Notes under the pieces: model-generated
Told to the model about the DNA's origin: nothing
What the model saw: only the letters and a program-made list of their open reading frames with translations
Databases searched by the model: none
NCBI GenBank assembly: GCA_036258675.1
Contig: DATADD010000141.1
Span: 1 to 47,894 of the forward strand
Length of the DNA stretch: 47,894 nt
Origin: DATADD01 sp036258675
Lineage (GTDB): Bacteria > Actinomycetota > CADDZG01 > WHSQ01
Direction: 5' to 3'
Shown: positions 47,097 to 47,894 of the stretch, in pieces
How positions within the stretch are numbered: position 1 is the stretch's first letter
How the letters are laid out: each line of letters begins with the position of its first letter
Program-made: the position numbers and the translations under genes

Positions 47097-47612
47097 TCAG
47101 ACCGAGGTGGTCGCGGTCTCGCGTTTGGCGGCCTCCACGCCGGCCCGGGGGAAGGGGGGCGGGCAGCCGTCCGGATACCGCAGGAAATAGTCCTGATCTT
47201 CGGCCTCGGCCTCCCAAAAGGGACCGGCCTCGCTGATCTTGGTCACGACCTTGCCGGGCCAGTGGCCCGAGGCGTCGACGTCGTGGATCGTCTGCTCGGC
47301 CACCTTGCGCTGCTCGTCGCTCGTATAGAAGATCTCGGAGCGGTAGCCGGAGCCGACGATACGTTCGTCAAGGTCGGGTCGGTGAACCTGGAAGAAGAAC
47401 TCGAGCAGGTCGCGATACGAGAGCCGCTCCGGATCGAAGGTGACCTTGACCGCCTCGGCATGACCGGAATTGTTCTCTTCGGTCGGGTTGTCGTTCTCGC
47501 CCCCGGTCCATCCCACGCGGGTGGAGATGACGCCGTCGCGGTGACGCAGCAGTTGCTGCATGATCCAGTAGCAGCCACCCGCGAGGACAGCGGTTTCGAC
47601 ATCGTCGCTCAT
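47097..47612 (-). CDS. msrA: Peptide-methionine (S)-S-oxide reductase
   Basis: A 171-residue MsrA. The catalytic Cys14 lies in 'GGCYW' (Tyr replaces the more usual Phe). 'GWTGGENDNPT', 'HAEAVKVTFDPERLSYRDLLEFFF' (in pieces) and 'RIVGSGYRSEIFY' are family blocks, and the tail is Pro-rich. It repairs oxidised methionine using thioredoxin. The ATG at 47612 has AAAGGA upstream. The gene lies alone between two tRNA-Leu-like repeats, and its stop codon abuts the CTCCGAC heptamer of the first repeat, so it may have arrived as cargo of an integrated element. Confidence 0.93.
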   Translation of the reverse strand: MSDDVETAVLAGGCYWIMQQLLRHRDGVISTRVGWTGGENDNPTEENNSGHAEAVKVTFDPERLSYRDLLEFFFQVHRPDLDERIVGSGYRSEIFYTSDEQRKVAEQTIHDVDASGHWPGKVVTKISEAGPFWEAEAEDQDYFLRYPDGCPPPFPRAGVEAAKRETATTSV

Positions 47613-47762
47613 AGCGGGTCCTTTCCTCGGAGGTTCTGCCGAGCCTATCTCAACGACCGCACTCGGCTCTGAGCGCGCATCGACGCGCACGAGAGTTGTC
47701 GTCTTGCGGATGATGTCGGCAGGCGGCAACCGAACAGGCGTGCCCCAGCCCTAGCATGTTTG

Positions 47763-47819
47763 TGGTGTCGGAGGGGGGACTTGAACCCCCACGAGGTGTG
47801 ACCCTCACTAGGCCCTCAA
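47763..47819 (-). repeat. tRNA-Leu(GAG) 3'-half (putative attachment-site repeat, copy 2)
   Basis: On the minus strand this begins at an anticodon loop TTGAGGG (anticodon GAG), continues with the 3' anticodon strand CCTAGTG, a variable arm closing GAGG/CCTC, a canonical T-arm (GGGGG-TTCAAGT-CCCCC), the acceptor strand CTCCGAC, an A and CCA. No D-arm, 5' anticodon strand or 5' acceptor strand (GTCGGAG) precedes it, so it is a half gene. Integrases often recombine within exactly this part of tRNA genes. Confidence 0.68.
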
Positions 47820-47894
47820 TCACGTCTGGCCGTGTCGTCGTGTCCGTCCCGTCCGTGTATGTCCTGCTCCGTGCAGGCTCCCTAAATCACCAAT

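Noticed and set aside
1..47894. CRISPR arrays, insertion sequences or transposase genes
   Set aside because: No regularly spaced repeats and no transposase- or integrase-like frames were seen. The only paired repeats of note are the tRNA-Leu halves at the right end.

Overview
The window is very GC-rich and carries a complete Pup-proteasome locus, TatA/TatC, an F420-type luciferase-like protein, DUF3151 and DUF4193 proteins and many GTG starts. This points to an actinobacterium (Actinomycetota). An archaeal/eukaryotic-type prolyl-tRNA synthetase, a TtuA/TtuB-like tRNA thiolation pair and an almost complete lysine-degradation operon suggest a deep or poorly sampled lineage rather than a well-known mycolic-acid or Streptomyces-like genus; that placement is inference.

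Layout. 1-2.9 kb: the N-terminus of an Lnt-like acyltransferase, a DUF4193 zinc protein, then a divergent YjbQ-family protein overlapping proS. 2.9-10.4 kb (minus strand): a tightly overlapping operon for coenzyme-B12-dependent lysine breakdown, kamA-kdd-amidohydrolase-kamD-kamE-kal-HAD, with a divergent Lrp/AsnC regulator and a GrpB-like protein (10.5-11.5 kb). The expected cleavage enzyme Kce is not in the window. 11.6-19.1 kb: a small membrane protein, a lipid kinase, a thiolase, HelY-type helicase, a membrane-anchored hypothetical protein, tatC, tatA and a zinc-ribbon protein. 19.2-21.3 kb: a GAF/PAS histidine kinase on the plus strand.

21.3-32.9 kb (minus strand): a protein-tagging locus, in transcription order ttuB-like, ttuA-like, trmI, arc/mpa, dop, pup, prcB, prcA, pafA, a DUF3866 protein, pafB, pafC. 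Pup ends in Gly-Gly-Glu and so is ready for ligation. The TtuB-like protein is a second ubiquitin-fold protein whose Gly-Gly is followed by seven residues. pafBC-tatAC-helY keeps the mycobacterial order, with a kinase and two small genes inserted.

33-44.6 kb: an HtrA lipoprotein protease, a DsbA-like protein divergent from a HIT protein, an alpha/beta hydrolase, a luciferase-like monooxygenase, a peptidase run (M15-like, beta-propeller lipoprotein, DUF3151, DppA), a sugar oxidoreductase/isomerase pair ending at a strong hairpin, and a secreted BNR-repeat protein.

44.6-47.9 kb: composition becomes visibly less GC-rich. Gene content is miscellaneous (kinase remnant, YetF, TfoX-N, a secreted barrel protein, MsrA). 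MsrA lies between two direct repeats that look like 3' halves of a tRNA-Leu(GAG), which suggests a genomic-island edge. Seven genes in the window have a TAnnnT -10-like hexamer ending 6-7 bases before the start codon, the signature of leaderless transcription.
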